The position numbers and the translations under genes are program-made. A stretch of 64,000 nt of DNA from Candidatus Eiseniibacteriota bacterium (GTDB lineage Bacteria > Joyebacterota > Joyebacteria > Joyebacterales > Joyebacteraceae). This document shows, piece by piece, positions 48,144-57,922 of the stretch. The notes under the pieces were generated by a model. It was given only the letters and a program-made list of their open reading frames with translations. It did no database searches and was not told the DNA's origin. Within the stretch, counting starts at the first letter, position 1; each line of letters begins with the position of its first letter. The stretch lies in the NCBI GenBank assembly GCA_030622115.1, contig JAUXGN010000009.1, forward strand, positions 1 through 64,000. The letters run 5' to 3'.

Positions 48144-49357
48144 GACTGCGCAACCTGCTGAAGATCGCCCTCAAGAGTCTCACCAGGAACAGGATGCGCA
48201 GTCTCCTGACTTCGCTCGGCGTCATTATCGGCGTCGGTGCGGTCATAGTGATGGTCGCCATCGGTCAGGGTGCGCAGGCAGACATCGAAGCGCAGATAAC
48301 ATCACTGGGTGCGAACATGGTGATGATATTTCCAGGCTCATCGTGGTCACGCGGGGTGAGCCATGGAGCGGGCTCGCAGAACCGCCTCACACTCGACGAT
48401 GCGGATGCCATCCGGGAGAGGGCGACCCTCGTCACCGCCGTGTCCACCGAGGTGCGCGTGAACGCGCAGATAATCGGTGGTGACAGCAACTGGAACACCT
48501 CTATTCAGGGGGTCGACCCGGAGTATCAGGAGATTCGGGACTGGTACACCGTGTCGGGCGAGTTTTTCACTGAGAGAGATGTGCGAGCCAAGGCGAAGGT
48601 GGCCGTGCTCGGAAAGACGGTTGCCGACAATCTGTTCCCGGGTTCCGATCCTGTCGGTGAGAGGATAAGGATCAGGAACACACCCTTCAAGGTGGTTGGG
48701 GTTCTCGAGGCAAAGGGACAGTCGGCCTACGGGTCTGACAGGGACGATGTCGTCATGATGCCGTCCACGACGGCACTCTATCGTCTGGCCGGCGGTCGCT
48801 ATATCAGCAGGATCTTTGCTAGCGCCGTGTCGATTGAAGCGTCAGAAGCGGCAGAGGAAGAGCTGACCGCAATTCTGAGAGAAGAGCACAATCTGGAACC
48901 CGGCGAGGAAGACGACTTCCGTGTGCGAAGCCAGGCTGAGTTTCTGGAAACCGCGACCGAGACGTCCCGCGTGATGACACTGTTGCTCGGGGCTGTTGCC
49001 GCCGTCTCGCTCGTGGTGGGAGGCATCGGGAACATGAACATCATGCTCGTGTCTGTGACCGAACGGACGCGGGAGATCGGCATACGTCTCGCCGTCGGCG
49101 CGCGTGGCAGCGACGTTCTGGTTCAGTTCCTGACGGAGGCCGTTGTTCTCGCTCTCGTCGGCGGGACCGTTGGAATCTTGCTGGCCGTCGGAGTTTCTGT
49201 TTTCCTGGATCGTGTCGTCGGCATGACGTCGATCATCTCTCCGGCAATCGTGGCTCTGGCCTTTTGCTTCTCCGGCGCCGTCGGCGTCTTTTTCGGCTAC
49301 TACCCCGCCCGCAAAGCCGCACGGCTCAATCCGATAGACGCGTTGAGGTACGAGTAG
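48140..49357 (+). CDS. ABC transporter permease (MacB-type)
   Basis: N-terminal MacB-like periplasmic region; [52 protein letters not shown]. Confidence 0.96.
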   Translation: MRLRNLLKIALKSLTRNRMRSLLTSLGVIIGVGAVIVMVAIGQGAQADIEAQITSLGANMVMIFPGSSWSRGVSHGAGSQNRLTLDDADAIRERATLVTAVSTEVRVNAQIIGGDSNWNTSIQGVDPEYQEIRDWYTVSGEFFTERDVRAKAKVAVLGKTVADNLFPGSDPVGERIRIRNTPFKVVGVLEAKGQSAYGSDRDDVVMMPSTTALYRLAGGRYISRIFASAVSIEASEAAEEELTAILREEHNLEPGEEDDFRVRSQAEFLETATETSRVMTLLLGAVAAVSLVVGGIGNMNIMLVSVTERTREIGIRLAVGARGSDVLVQFLTEAVVLALVGGTVGILLAVGVSVFLDRVVGMTSIISPAIVALAFCFSGAVGVFFGYYPARKAARLNPIDALRYE

Positions 49358-49495
49358 GGCGGCGGAGGCGGGGCTTCCACACTCGCTTCAGCCTGGGTGT
49401 ACCCTCGATAACAACCTGTGTGCGTGCGTTTGCCTCAGATTATCGACAAAGCTCTTGACAGGGTTCTAGGGCAATGCTAATGATTCGCATTGGGC

Positions 49496-49513
49496 TTGTG
49501 AATGTGAACACAA
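49496..49513 (+). promoter_or_regulatory. Predicted Rex operator TTGTGAATGTGAACACAA
   Basis: TTGTG-N8-CACAA 18-bp inverted repeat located 25 bp before rex. Confidence 0.75.
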
Positions 49514-49537
49514 TCACTAACTCTGGATGCAAACGCG

Positions 49538-50200
49538 ATGATTGTTGGTTCAGGACACATTCCCAGCGAGACAACTGACCGCCTGTTTTCCTATTTGAGA
49601 CCCCTCATGTGTCTGCTCAATCGAGGGAGCGACACTGTGTCGTCCCGGGAGCTGGCTAGACTTTGCAAGGTGAACCCGTCGGTCATCCGCAGGGACTTCT
49701 CGTACGTCGGGAACTTGGGAACGCGGGGCGTCGGATACGGCGTCGTCGAACTCATGGAGAACATCCGCAGAGCACTGAAGTTCGATGATGACATGAAAAT
49801 AGCGCTGGTCGGCGTGGGGAACATCGGACGGGCGCTGCTCGAGCACGTGAGGTTCGGGATGGAGGGTTTCAAAATAGTCGCGGCGTTCGACAACAATCCA
49901 GAGAAGATCGGGCGGACGGTAGGGCGATTGGTAGTCGAGGACGCGATAGCTCTGGAAGAGAGAATCCAGTCCGAAGCGATTCAGCTGGTCATAGTCGCAG
50001 TACCCGAGATATGTGCCCCTGATGTGGCGAGACGAGTTGGCGACGCCGGTGTGAATTCCGTGCTCTCGTTTTCCCCGTGTGGGCTCGCGATGCCCGACAA
50101 TGTCAGGGTGACGTGCGTTGATTTGAGCTTGGAGATGGCGAGACTCGTGTATCACTCGAGCTCCCGGGATGGGGCGCGGGGCAAGGATGGAGCGGCATGA
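49538..50200 (+). CDS. rex: Redox-sensing transcriptional repressor Rex
   Basis: LARLCKVNPSVIRRDFSYVGNLGTRGVGYGV; Rossmann fold KIALVGVGNIGRALL. Confidence 0.96.
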   Translation: MIVGSGHIPSETTDRLFSYLRPLMCLLNRGSDTVSSRELARLCKVNPSVIRRDFSYVGNLGTRGVGYGVVELMENIRRALKFDDDMKIALVGVGNIGRALLEHVRFGMEGFKIVAAFDNNPEKIGRTVGRLVVEDAIALEERIQSEAIQLVIVAVPEICAPDVARRVGDAGVNSVLSFSPCGLAMPDNVRVTCVDLSLEMARLVYHSSSRDGARGKDGAA

Positions 50201-50718
50201 GCGACACGGCGAACGAACGGACCGGTAGGGCGAGGGACTACTGCTACCTGTTCGTGATGCTCTTCGCGATATGGATGGTTCTGACATCGAGTCTGCAGTG
50301 GCAGGAAGTTATCACCGGCGTTCTCGTCTCCGTTGTTCTGGCTGTCTACCTCGGCAGGACGTACGCCACTCTCGGGATGCCGCCGCTCTCGGTCAAGCGA
50401 ATCGGGTACTTCATCGTCTATCTCGCAGTCTTGTCCATGGAGATCGTGCGCGCCAATTTCGAGGTTGCCTACATTGTGCTGCATCCGAAGCTTCCCATCA
50501 AGCCGGGTGTCGTTGCGGTGAAGACCTGTCTCAAGCAGGACATCGCGAAGACGATACTGGCCAACTCCATCACGCTGACACCCGGGACGTTCACGCTGGA
50601 CATCATTGACGACACACTGCTTGTTCACTGGATCGTTGTGCGGTCGGAGGACAACGAGGAAACCGCGCGACTGATCAGCGGACGGTTTGAGAAATATCTG
50701 AAGGCGGTCTTCGCATGA
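50197..50718 (+). CDS. mrpE: MrpE/MnhE-type cation antiporter subunit
   Basis: SVKRIGYFIVYLAVLSMEIVRANFEVAYIVLHPKLPIKPGVV; ANSITLTPGTFTLDI. Confidence 0.93.
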   Translation: MSDTANERTGRARDYCYLFVMLFAIWMVLTSSLQWQEVITGVLVSVVLAVYLGRTYATLGMPPLSVKRIGYFIVYLAVLSMEIVRANFEVAYIVLHPKLPIKPGVVAVKTCLKQDIAKTILANSITLTPGTFTLDIIDDTLLVHWIVVRSEDNEETARLISGRFEKYLKAVFA

Positions 50719-50975
50719 GCGAGACAGTGATCCTCATCTTCTTGGGCATGATCGGTCTGGGCATAGTGTTGTGTCTGCTGCGTTTTCTGAAGGGGCCGAC
50801 CGCGTCAGATCGGGCGGTTGCCGTGGACACCGCGTGCACGGTGACGACGGCGCTCCTTGTTTTGATGGCACTCTGGTTCCAGCGGCGCATCTATCTGGAT
50901 GTTGCACTGGTGTATGCCGTGTTGATGTTCATAGGGCTCGTGTCGGTTGCCAGATACCTGGAGAGGGGCATATAG
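50715..50975 (+). CDS. mrpF: MrpF-type subunit
   Basis: RFLKGPTASDRAVAVDTACTVTTALLVLMAL; small 3-TM protein. Confidence 0.9.
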   Translation: MSETVILIFLGMIGLGIVLCLLRFLKGPTASDRAVAVDTACTVTTALLVLMALWFQRRIYLDVALVYAVLMFIGLVSVARYLERGI

Positions 50976-51314
50976 ATGGTGCGCGTTGTCGCGGGGACCA
51001 TCGTCAGTGGAATCGGTGTTCTGTTCCTGCTCGTCGGAAGTCTCGGCGTGTTCAGGATGCCCGATGTCTACAACCGACTCCAGGCGGGCACGAAGTGCAC
51101 GACGCTCGGTGCTTGCCTGGCCGCAGTGGGCGTCGGGATCATTGAGCCGCAGTGGTTCTGGAAGACGTTCGTGATCGCACTCTTTATCCTCGTGACGAAT
51201 CCGATATCCAATCATGCTATCGGAAGGGCTTCAAAGAAGAGCGGCGTACCGCTTTGTGACAGAAGTGTTGTGGACGTTACGGAGAACCTCAAGGAGTACG
51301 AAGGCAGATCATGA
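50976..51314 (+). CDS. mrpG: MrpG-type subunit
   Basis: LLVGSLGVFRMPDVYNRLQAGTKCTTLGACLAAVG; TNPISNHAIGRAS. Confidence 0.93.
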   Translation: MVRVVAGTIVSGIGVLFLLVGSLGVFRMPDVYNRLQAGTKCTTLGACLAAVGVGIIEPQWFWKTFVIALFILVTNPISNHAIGRASKKSGVPLCDRSVVDVTENLKEYEGRS

Positions 51315-51550
51315 TTATCTTCGTTTCGCTGCTTGTGCTCATAATGCTCGTCGCCGCAATTGCGGCCCTGATCTTCAGGGACCTCTTGAGCGCGGTGATT
51401 GCATCGTGTCTGGTCAGTCTGCTTGCATCGATCCTGTTCCTGTTCCTGCAGGCGCCGGACGTGGCCATGGCCGAGGCATCGATCGGGGCGGCGCTCATAA
51501 CGGCGGTCTTCGTCATCGCAATCAGGCGAACCGACAGGTACGAAGAATGA
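51311..51550 (+). CDS. DUF4040/MbhD-like subunit (MrpA C-terminal-like)
   Basis: AALIFRDLLSAVIASCLVSLLASILFLFLQAPDVAMAEASIGAALITAVFVIAIRRTDRYEE. Confidence 0.9.
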   Translation: MIIFVSLLVLIMLVAAIAALIFRDLLSAVIASCLVSLLASILFLFLQAPDVAMAEASIGAALITAVFVIAIRRTDRYEE

Positions 51551-52236
51551 GAAGCATCGCAATCATAATTTTGCTCGCTATCGTTGCCGTCGGCATCGGC
51601 GTGGCCCTCATGGCCATTCCGTTCGGCGTGGCCAAGACGCAGGTCGGCGACCACTACACCGAGAGCGGTATCGGTGACACGGGAGCGTCCAACATTGTGA
51701 CGTCCGTCGTCGTCGGCTACAGAGCATTTGACACGCTGGGAGAGATAACAATCCTCTTCGTCGCGGCAATGGGGTTGGGAGCCGTGCTGGCTGGCGGAAG
51801 GAAGCTCGGACAGCGAAGGGACGTCGAGCCGGCGAGCCTCATTCTGCGCACCGGCTGCAGGTTCCTGTTCCCGCTCCTGCTTCTCTTCGGAGCGTACATC
51901 TTCATCCACGGGCATCTCACTCCAGGCGGCGGGTTCCAGGGCGGCGCGGTCATTGCATCCGCGTTCCTGCTCGTCTACCTGAGTTGTCCGGGACGACGGG
52001 TCAGCAAGGTCTGGAGCCAGACAACGGAATCGCTCGGAGCGCTCACCTTCGTGGTGCTGGGACTCGTTGGGCTGACCGTGGGTGGCCACTACTATCTGAG
52101 TAGCTTCATGCCGCACGGTGTCGTGAACGAGCTTTTCAGCGCCGGGATAATCCCTGTGATCTATGTGGCGATCGGGCTCAAGGTCGGATCGGATCTCACG
52201 GGGATCATAGACGGCATGATGGAGGAGACTATATGA
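51547..52236 (+). CDS. mrpB: MbhE/MrpB-like fused subunit
   Basis: GASNIVTSVVVGYRAFDTLGEITILFVAAMGLGAVL followed by LILRTGCRFLFPLLLLFGAYIFIHGHLTPGGGFQGGAVIASAF. Confidence 0.9.
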   Translation: MRSIAIIILLAIVAVGIGVALMAIPFGVAKTQVGDHYTESGIGDTGASNIVTSVVVGYRAFDTLGEITILFVAAMGLGAVLAGGRKLGQRRDVEPASLILRTGCRFLFPLLLLFGAYIFIHGHLTPGGGFQGGAVIASAFLLVYLSCPGRRVSKVWSQTTESLGALTFVVLGLVGLTVGGHYYLSSFMPHGVVNELFSAGIIPVIYVAIGLKVGSDLTGIIDGMMEETI

Positions 52237-52592
52237 GCTTCCTCCAGGACTACGTCTATTACATCGGAGCGTTCGGTCTCGTGCTGATCGGCCTCTTCAT
52301 CATTCTGTCGAGGCGCAACCTGATCAAAGTCATCATCGGACTCAGCATCCTCGATACCGGCATCAACCTGTTCCTGATATCCGTGGGGTACATCAGCAAG
52401 GGGACCGCCCCGATCTTCTCCAAGCCGGGGCTCGTAGCGGAGGACATGGTCGACCCCGTGCCGCAGGCGCTTGTCCTCACATCGATCGTCATCGGCGTCG
52501 CTGTGCTGGCGCTCGCGCTGGCCCTTGCCATGCGACTGCACAAGCTCCACGGCACGCTCGATCTTCGTAAGATAGGGGAGCTGAAATGGTAA
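52233..52592 (+). CDS. mrpC: MrpC/NuoK-like subunit
   Basis: SRRNLIKVIIGLSILDTGINLFLISVGY...DPVPQALVLTSIVIGVAVLALALALA. Confidence 0.94.
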   Translation: MSFLQDYVYYIGAFGLVLIGLFIILSRRNLIKVIIGLSILDTGINLFLISVGYISKGTAPIFSKPGLVAEDMVDPVPQALVLTSIVIGVAVLALALALAMRLHKLHGTLDLRKIGELKW

Positions 52593-54055
52593 GCCCTGTC
52601 CTGCTGATTGTTATTCCTCTGGGGCTCGCCTTCTGTGTGCCTCTGATCGGCATGGTGTCCAAGCGGTTTGCCAGGTTCGTACCGGTTGTCGCGTGTCTCT
52701 TCAATCTCGTGGTCTCGGTGCAGCTGCTTCCTGCAGTATTGAGCAAGCCCATCGTTGTCGATCTTGGAGGGTTTGGCGCGCCGTTTTCCATCAATCTGTT
52801 CGTCGGGCCGGTCGGCATCCTGTTTTCGCTGCTTATCGCGCTCGCCGGGTTTGTGGTGTCGCTCTATGCTCTTGCGTACATTGACAAGGGCCCCACGACC
52901 AGATACCACACGCTCTACCTGCTGCTTCTCGTGGGCGCGACGGGTGTTGTTCTGACCGGCGACGTGTTCAATCTCTTTGTGTTCTTCGAGATACTCTGCA
53001 TATCATCCTACGTCCTCGTCGCGTACCGAGGGGACAAGGACGGCGTCGAATCCGCCGTGAAGTACCTTATCCAGGGGGCGCTCGGGTCCGCGCTTCTGCT
53101 GACGGGGATCGGTCTTCTGTACGGCCTCTTCGGCACGCTCAATATGGCGCACATCGCGGTGCAAGCAGGCTCCGCCGACCCCATTCCACTGTTCGTCGCC
53201 ATGGCACTCATCGTTGTCGGACTTGGTGTAGAAGCGGCCATATTCCCTCTCAACGCCTGGCTTCCCGACGCGCACTCCTCGGCTCCCTCTTCCATCAGTG
53301 CGATTCTCTCGGGCATAGCCATAGAGGTGGGTCTCTATGCCGTTGTCAGAATGGTGTTCACGGTGTTTGGGGCGTCGAGCATGCTGTCCTTCCTCATGTT
53401 CCTCGGCGTGCTGACGCTGCTCGTTGGTGAGCTGTGCGCGTTCGCCCAGAGCAACATCAAGAGGATGCTCGCCTACTCGAGCATTGGACAGATCGGCCTC
53501 ATCATTTTCGCCATCGCGATCGCAACGTCCGGCTCCATCACGGGCGGCTTCTTCCAGCTCGTGAGCCACACGCTCTCGAAAGCGCTGCTCTTTTTGGCCG
53601 CCGGCTACATGATCTACCGCAGTGGATCAATGGACATCTCCTCGCTTGAAGGAATGGGGAAGAGAATGCCGCTGACCGCGTTCGCCTTCGCTGTTGGGGC
53701 GTTCTCGCTCGTGGGACTGCCGCCGTTCGCGGGGTTTCCGAGCAAGCTCCTCATCATACGCGGTGCGCTGGCCGATGGAGGGGCGCTGCTGGCGTTGCTC
53801 GTCGGACTCGTCCTGCTGGGCACGGTCATCGAGGGGGCCTACTTCTTCAGAGTGATCCAGACGGTCTTCTTCAAGAAGGGTGACGGAGAGACTGCTAGAT
53901 GTGAGGCTCCGGCCATCGCCCTTGTGTCCATGTTTGTGCTTGTCGCGCTTATCATCGTGATCGGCGTTTATCCATCGCTCATCATCGGTGTCCTGAATTC
54001 CGCAGCGTCTGAACTCCTGGTGAGGGCAGACTACATCGGGAGGGTGTTAGGATGA
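52586..54055 (+). CDS. mrpD: MrpD/NuoN-like antiporter subunit
   Basis: DVFNLFVFFEILCISSYVLVAY; AIFPLNAWLPDAHSSAPSSISAILSG; KRMLAYSSIGQIG. Confidence 0.95.
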   Translation: MVSPVLLIVIPLGLAFCVPLIGMVSKRFARFVPVVACLFNLVVSVQLLPAVLSKPIVVDLGGFGAPFSINLFVGPVGILFSLLIALAGFVVSLYALAYIDKGPTTRYHTLYLLLLVGATGVVLTGDVFNLFVFFEILCISSYVLVAYRGDKDGVESAVKYLIQGALGSALLLTGIGLLYGLFGTLNMAHIAVQAGSADPIPLFVAMALIVVGLGVEAAIFPLNAWLPDAHSSAPSSISAILSGIAIEVGLYAVVRMVFTVFGASSMLSFLMFLGVLTLLVGELCAFAQSNIKRMLAYSSIGQIGLIIFAIAIATSGSITGGFFQLVSHTLSKALLFLAAGYMIYRSGSMDISSLEGMGKRMPLTAFAFAVGAFSLVGLPPFAGFPSKLLIIRGALADGGALLALLVGLVLLGTVIEGAYFFRVIQTVFFKKGDGETARCEAPAIALVSMFVLVALIIVIGVYPSLIIGVLNSAASELLVRADYIGRVLG

Positions 54056-55908
54056 GCCTCGAACTCCTGATGGTCGTTGCGCTTGGCGGTTCGTTGCTCA
54101 CGTACGTTCTGGGCAGGGTCTCATCAAGGCTCAGGAACGGCTTCGCGGTGCTCGTGTCGCTGGCGCTTGTGGCGATGGTTGCCTCGCTCTACGGCAAAGC
54201 CCTGCACGTTTCTTACTACGAGGACTTCCTCGGTATGTCGCTGGTGCTGAGGGTCAGCGGGCTGTCGTGGCTCTTCGCGATGACCGCATCGACACTCGGG
54301 TGTCTCTCGGTGGTGTTCTCTCTAAGCTACATGAAGGGGAAGGAGCGCACGAGCTTCTACTACTCGATGCTGCTTCTAGTGAATGCGGCGATGCTGGGCG
54401 TAGTGCTTTCCGGCGATCTGCTCTCGCTCTTCATTTTCTGGGAGATCATGAGCTGGTCAACGTTCCTTCTGATCAGCTACAACGGGGGGCCGGCACTCGC
54501 AGCGGGAATGAAGTACTTCGTGATGTCGTTCGTGGGGTCTTTGGCGATGCTGGCTGGCCTGCTGACGGTGTACGGAAGTTTCGGAACGCTCGAGTTCGGG
54601 GGCGTCGCGGCCGGAATGTTATCGGCGTCGCCGGGATACATCCTTGCGATATTCGTCCTGTTCGGCGTGGCCTTCGGCACGAAGAACGCGATCTGGCCGT
54701 TTCACGCATGGCTGCCGCCCGCACATTCAGAGGCGCCCTCACCGTTCAGCGCGATTCTCTCGGGCATACTCATCAAGATGGGGGTCTACGGGTTCCTGCT
54801 CATCATCTTCGTGCTCGTGGGGCTCAGGAACTTCATGGCGCTTGGTGCGGACGGGCTCCCGCTTCATACGGTTCTCTCGATAGTCGGCGCTATCACGATC
54901 CTGTTCCCGACGTTCATGGCGATCATGCAGAACGACGCCAAGAAGCTGCTTGCTTGGTCGACCGTGGCCCAGGCAGGCTACATCATTCTGGGCATCTCGT
55001 TCGGTACGAGTCTGAGCGTCGCCGGCGGTGTGTTCCACTTCGTGAACCACGCTGTGTTCAAGGCGCTTCTCTTCATGGTGGTGGGCACCGTCGAGTACAG
55101 GACCAAGGGCGTGCGTGATCTCGATTCCCTGGGTGGCCTCATCAAGAAGATGCCCTTGACGTTTGCCGTGGCACTCATCGGTGTGTGCGGTCTGATCGGC
55201 GTGCCGCTCACCAACGGGTTCGTTTCGAAGTGGCTTATCTATAAGACACTCATACTGGAGCGGTCTCCGTTCCTGGCTCTCGTCGCGCTCTTCGGCACGT
55301 GGGGGACAATCCTTTACAGCTACAAGTTCCTCCACAACATATTCCTGGGGCAGCTACCCGAGAAGTACAAGGACCTTGAGAGAGCACCCATGACGATGCG
55401 CCTTCCGATGACGGTACTCTCGATCGTGGTCGTGCTGTTCGGGGTTCTGCCGGGCATTCCGCTTAGCGTCATCAACTCGATCGATACCTCGTTCGGGTTG
55501 AAGCCGCTCAACGTGACGTTGTGGGGGCTCGCGTCCGACACGGGCGCTTTGAACACAATCAATATCCTCGCCGCGGTGTTTGCGGGACTGCTCATTGTGT
55601 GGCTGGTTCTCAAGTCCGGAGGCAGGAAGGTGTCTGTCGACCAAGCTGACAACTATGCGGCCGGTGCTGCGATACCGAAAGACAAATACCAGTACTCGGT
55701 CGGCTTCTACGCGCCGCTCACGCGAATGGTCGCTCCGTATCTCAAGGACTTTATGGATTCGTTCTATATGAGGCTCGCCGGGTGGGTCGGCGGTCTCGGG
55801 AGTGGCATCAGACGCATCTACACCGGGTACGTCGGCGATTACGCAATGTACATTGTATTGTTCCTGGCGGCCCTCATATTCGTCCAACTGACGTGGAGTC
55901 CATGGTAA
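54052..55908 (+). CDS. Second MrpD/MrpA/NuoL-like antiporter subunit
   Basis: GDLLSLFIFWEIMSWSTFLLISYNGG; AIWPFHAWLPPAHSEAPSPFSAILSGILIKMGVYG; KKLLAWSTVAQAGYIILG. Confidence 0.94.
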   Translation: MSLELLMVVALGGSLLTYVLGRVSSRLRNGFAVLVSLALVAMVASLYGKALHVSYYEDFLGMSLVLRVSGLSWLFAMTASTLGCLSVVFSLSYMKGKERTSFYYSMLLLVNAAMLGVVLSGDLLSLFIFWEIMSWSTFLLISYNGGPALAAGMKYFVMSFVGSLAMLAGLLTVYGSFGTLEFGGVAAGMLSASPGYILAIFVLFGVAFGTKNAIWPFHAWLPPAHSEAPSPFSAILSGILIKMGVYGFLLIIFVLVGLRNFMALGADGLPLHTVLSIVGAITILFPTFMAIMQNDAKKLLAWSTVAQAGYIILGISFGTSLSVAGGVFHFVNHAVFKALLFMVVGTVEYRTKGVRDLDSLGGLIKKMPLTFAVALIGVCGLIGVPLTNGFVSKWLIYKTLILERSPFLALVALFGTWGTILYSYKFLHNIFLGQLPEKYKDLERAPMTMRLPMTVLSIVVVLFGVLPGIPLSVINSIDTSFGLKPLNVTLWGLASDTGALNTINILAAVFAGLLIVWLVLKSGGRKVSVDQADNYAAGAAIPKDKYQYSVGFYAPLTRMVAPYLKDFMDSFYMRLAGWVGGLGSGIRRIYTGYVGDYAMYIVLFLAALIFVQLTWSPW

Positions 55909-56798
55909 TGCGAATTCTGTGGCTCGTGCTTTCACCGCTCATTGCGCTTGCGGTCGGCCTGTTCTTCCTCGGTCTGTCGAGGAGGGTCATGGCGAGGATC
56001 CACTGGCGTTACGGTCCGCCGCTGTACCAGCCGCTAATCGAGATCTTCCGCTACTTTACCCAGAAGGGTTCGAGCCATGGTGTGCTGTTCGGTTTGGGGA
56101 TCGTCCTGTCGCTGGCGGGTTCGATCGTAGTAATTCTTTTCCTGCCGTTCGGCGGTATCTGTTCGATGAGCGGCTCGGGAGGAATGCTGGTCGTGCTCTA
56201 CATGATGCTCCTGGCGCCGCTCGGGATCGCGCTCAGCGGCGGTGAGGCGGCCAATCCGAATGCCAGCATAGGGATTTCGCGGAAGCTCATGCTCGCACTG
56301 GGGTACGAGCTGCCGTTCTTGCTCATCGTTCTGGCGATCATGACGCACTACGACACGATCTCTCTCGTTGATATCGTGTCGGCCCAGCGTGAGACGGCTT
56401 CAGCCTTCGCTTCATTCCCTCTCGTGCTGTCGGGGATTGCCTATCTGCTCATTCTGCCTGCAATGCTCGGAATGAGGCCATTTGAAGTCGTTCATGCGCC
56501 TCAAGAGATATCATCCGGGCCGATCGCGGAGTACAGCGGGCCGTACCTGGGACTCGTCACAATCCAGCACGCCCTGACCACGTTCATCGGGATATCGCTC
56601 TTCGTGAACCTCGTGTGGGGTGGCGCGGGGAATCCGTTCGTCTTCTTCCTGAAAATGCTGGTCGTGTTAGCATTCGGCCTTTTTGTCAACGCGGCATTCC
56701 CGCGCCTGCGAGTGGAGCAGGCTGTTCGCTACCTCTGGAGATGGCCGACTCTGATCGCTTTCGTCGGGCTGATTCTCGTGGTTACACTGGGGAGATAA
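55902..56798 (+). CDS. NuoH/MbhM-like membrane subunit
   Basis: RRVMARIHWRYGPPLYQPLIEIFRYFTQKG; MRPFEVVHAPQEISSGPIAEYSGPYLGL. Confidence 0.92.
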   Translation: MVMRILWLVLSPLIALAVGLFFLGLSRRVMARIHWRYGPPLYQPLIEIFRYFTQKGSSHGVLFGLGIVLSLAGSIVVILFLPFGGICSMSGSGGMLVVLYMMLLAPLGIALSGGEAANPNASIGISRKLMLALGYELPFLLIVLAIMTHYDTISLVDIVSAQRETASAFASFPLVLSGIAYLLILPAMLGMRPFEVVHAPQEISSGPIAEYSGPYLGLVTIQHALTTFIGISLFVNLVWGGAGNPFVFFLKMLVVLAFGLFVNAAFPRLRVEQAVRYLWRWPTLIAFVGLILVVTLGR

Positions 56799-56801
56799 GG
56801 G

Positions 56802-57359
56802 ATGGATCGGAACCAGCTCACCAAATGGTTCAAGGCGCCCACGAAGATGGCGCACAAGTACTCGCTGCACGCGGTCTACTTCTGCACCGGGTGCGGGGTC
56901 ATCGAGATACCGCCGACGATCACAGCGCGGTGGGACGCCGAGCGGTTCGGAGTGATCCCCGCAGCGACCCCGAGACACGCGAACCTCTTCCTGATCACCG
57001 GGTACGTCTCGGTCAAGACGTTGAGGGCCGTCATCAGGACGTACGAGCAGATGCCGGAACCGAAGTTCACAGTAGGTTTCGGATCGTGTCCGATCAACGG
57101 CGGCATGTACTGGGACTCGTACAACACGATCAATCAGCTGGACAAATATATTCCCATTGATGGCTGGATAGCGGGATGCATGCCTAGACCGGAAGCGATC
57201 TTCGTGGCTGTGACGCACCTGTGGACGCTCATAGACAAAGACATGGCAGACGGCTACAAACGCTACAGGAAGCACTACGCACAGTACCGGGCAAACCAGG
57301 AGCAGGTTCTTGGTGAACTCGAGTGGCCGCCGCTCTTCCAGTCAGAGAGAGAAGGATGA
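56802..57359 (+). CDS. NuoB/MbhJ-like [4Fe-4S] small subunit
   Basis: VYFCTGCGVIEIPPTI...FGSCPINGGMYWDSYN...IAGCMPRPEAI; CxxC spacing as in hydrogenase-type subunits. Confidence 0.93.
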   Translation: MDRNQLTKWFKAPTKMAHKYSLHAVYFCTGCGVIEIPPTITARWDAERFGVIPAATPRHANLFLITGYVSVKTLRAVIRTYEQMPEPKFTVGFGSCPINGGMYWDSYNTINQLDKYIPIDGWIAGCMPRPEAIFVAVTHLWTLIDKDMADGYKRYRKHYAQYRANQEQVLGELEWPPLFQSEREG

Positions 57360-57916
57360 ACGATTCTCCGATGAACGGACAGCTCAAGAAGAAACTCGAT
57401 TCGGTCTTTCGGGACATAGAGACCGACGTGTCGGATGACGGTCGGCTTACGATACACGCCACGAAGGAATCGGTCCTGACCGTGCTGAGTCTGCTCAAGG
57501 ATGAGGGGTGGAGCTTCCTTCAGCTGGTTTCGTGCGTGGACTGGATCAAGCAGGACGAGATCGAGATCGTCTATGTCCTGTCGTCCTACGTTGGAGTGGA
57601 GGACGGCCCGGACGCGAAGGGTGAGCCGTACGCGAAGGGTGAGCCGGACGCGAAGAGGGAGAGCATCCTGCTGAAGACGCGCCTCCCGCGTTCGGAACCG
57701 AGTGTCCTCACGGCGATTCACGTTTTCGCGAACGCGGAGCCGTACGAGAGGGAGATCCACGAGCTGTTCGGGGTCCATTTTGAAGGCCACCCCAGACTGA
57801 CTCCACTCTTCCTCGATAGAGAGTACAAGATCCCGCCGTTCAGGAAGGACTTCGACACCGAGCAGTACGTCAAGGATGTCTTCGACAGCGTTCCGCCAAT
57901 TGATGAGGAAAGCTAG
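57356..57916 (+). CDS. NuoC/MbhK-like 30 kDa subunit
   Basis: GWSFLQLVSCVDWIKQDEIEIVYVLSS...ANAEPYEREIHELFGVHFEGHPRLTPLFLDRE. Confidence 0.92.
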   Translation: MNDSPMNGQLKKKLDSVFRDIETDVSDDGRLTIHATKESVLTVLSLLKDEGWSFLQLVSCVDWIKQDEIEIVYVLSSYVGVEDGPDAKGEPYAKGEPDAKRESILLKTRLPRSEPSVLTAIHVFANAEPYEREIHELFGVHFEGHPRLTPLFLDREYKIPPFRKDFDTEQYVKDVFDSVPPIDEES

Positions 57917-57922
57917 GAATCC

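Noticed and set aside
57600-57662. Possible CRISPR-like repeats
   Set aside because: Short, in-frame tandem coding repeat without spacers; no CRISPR array or cas genes seen anywhere in the window.
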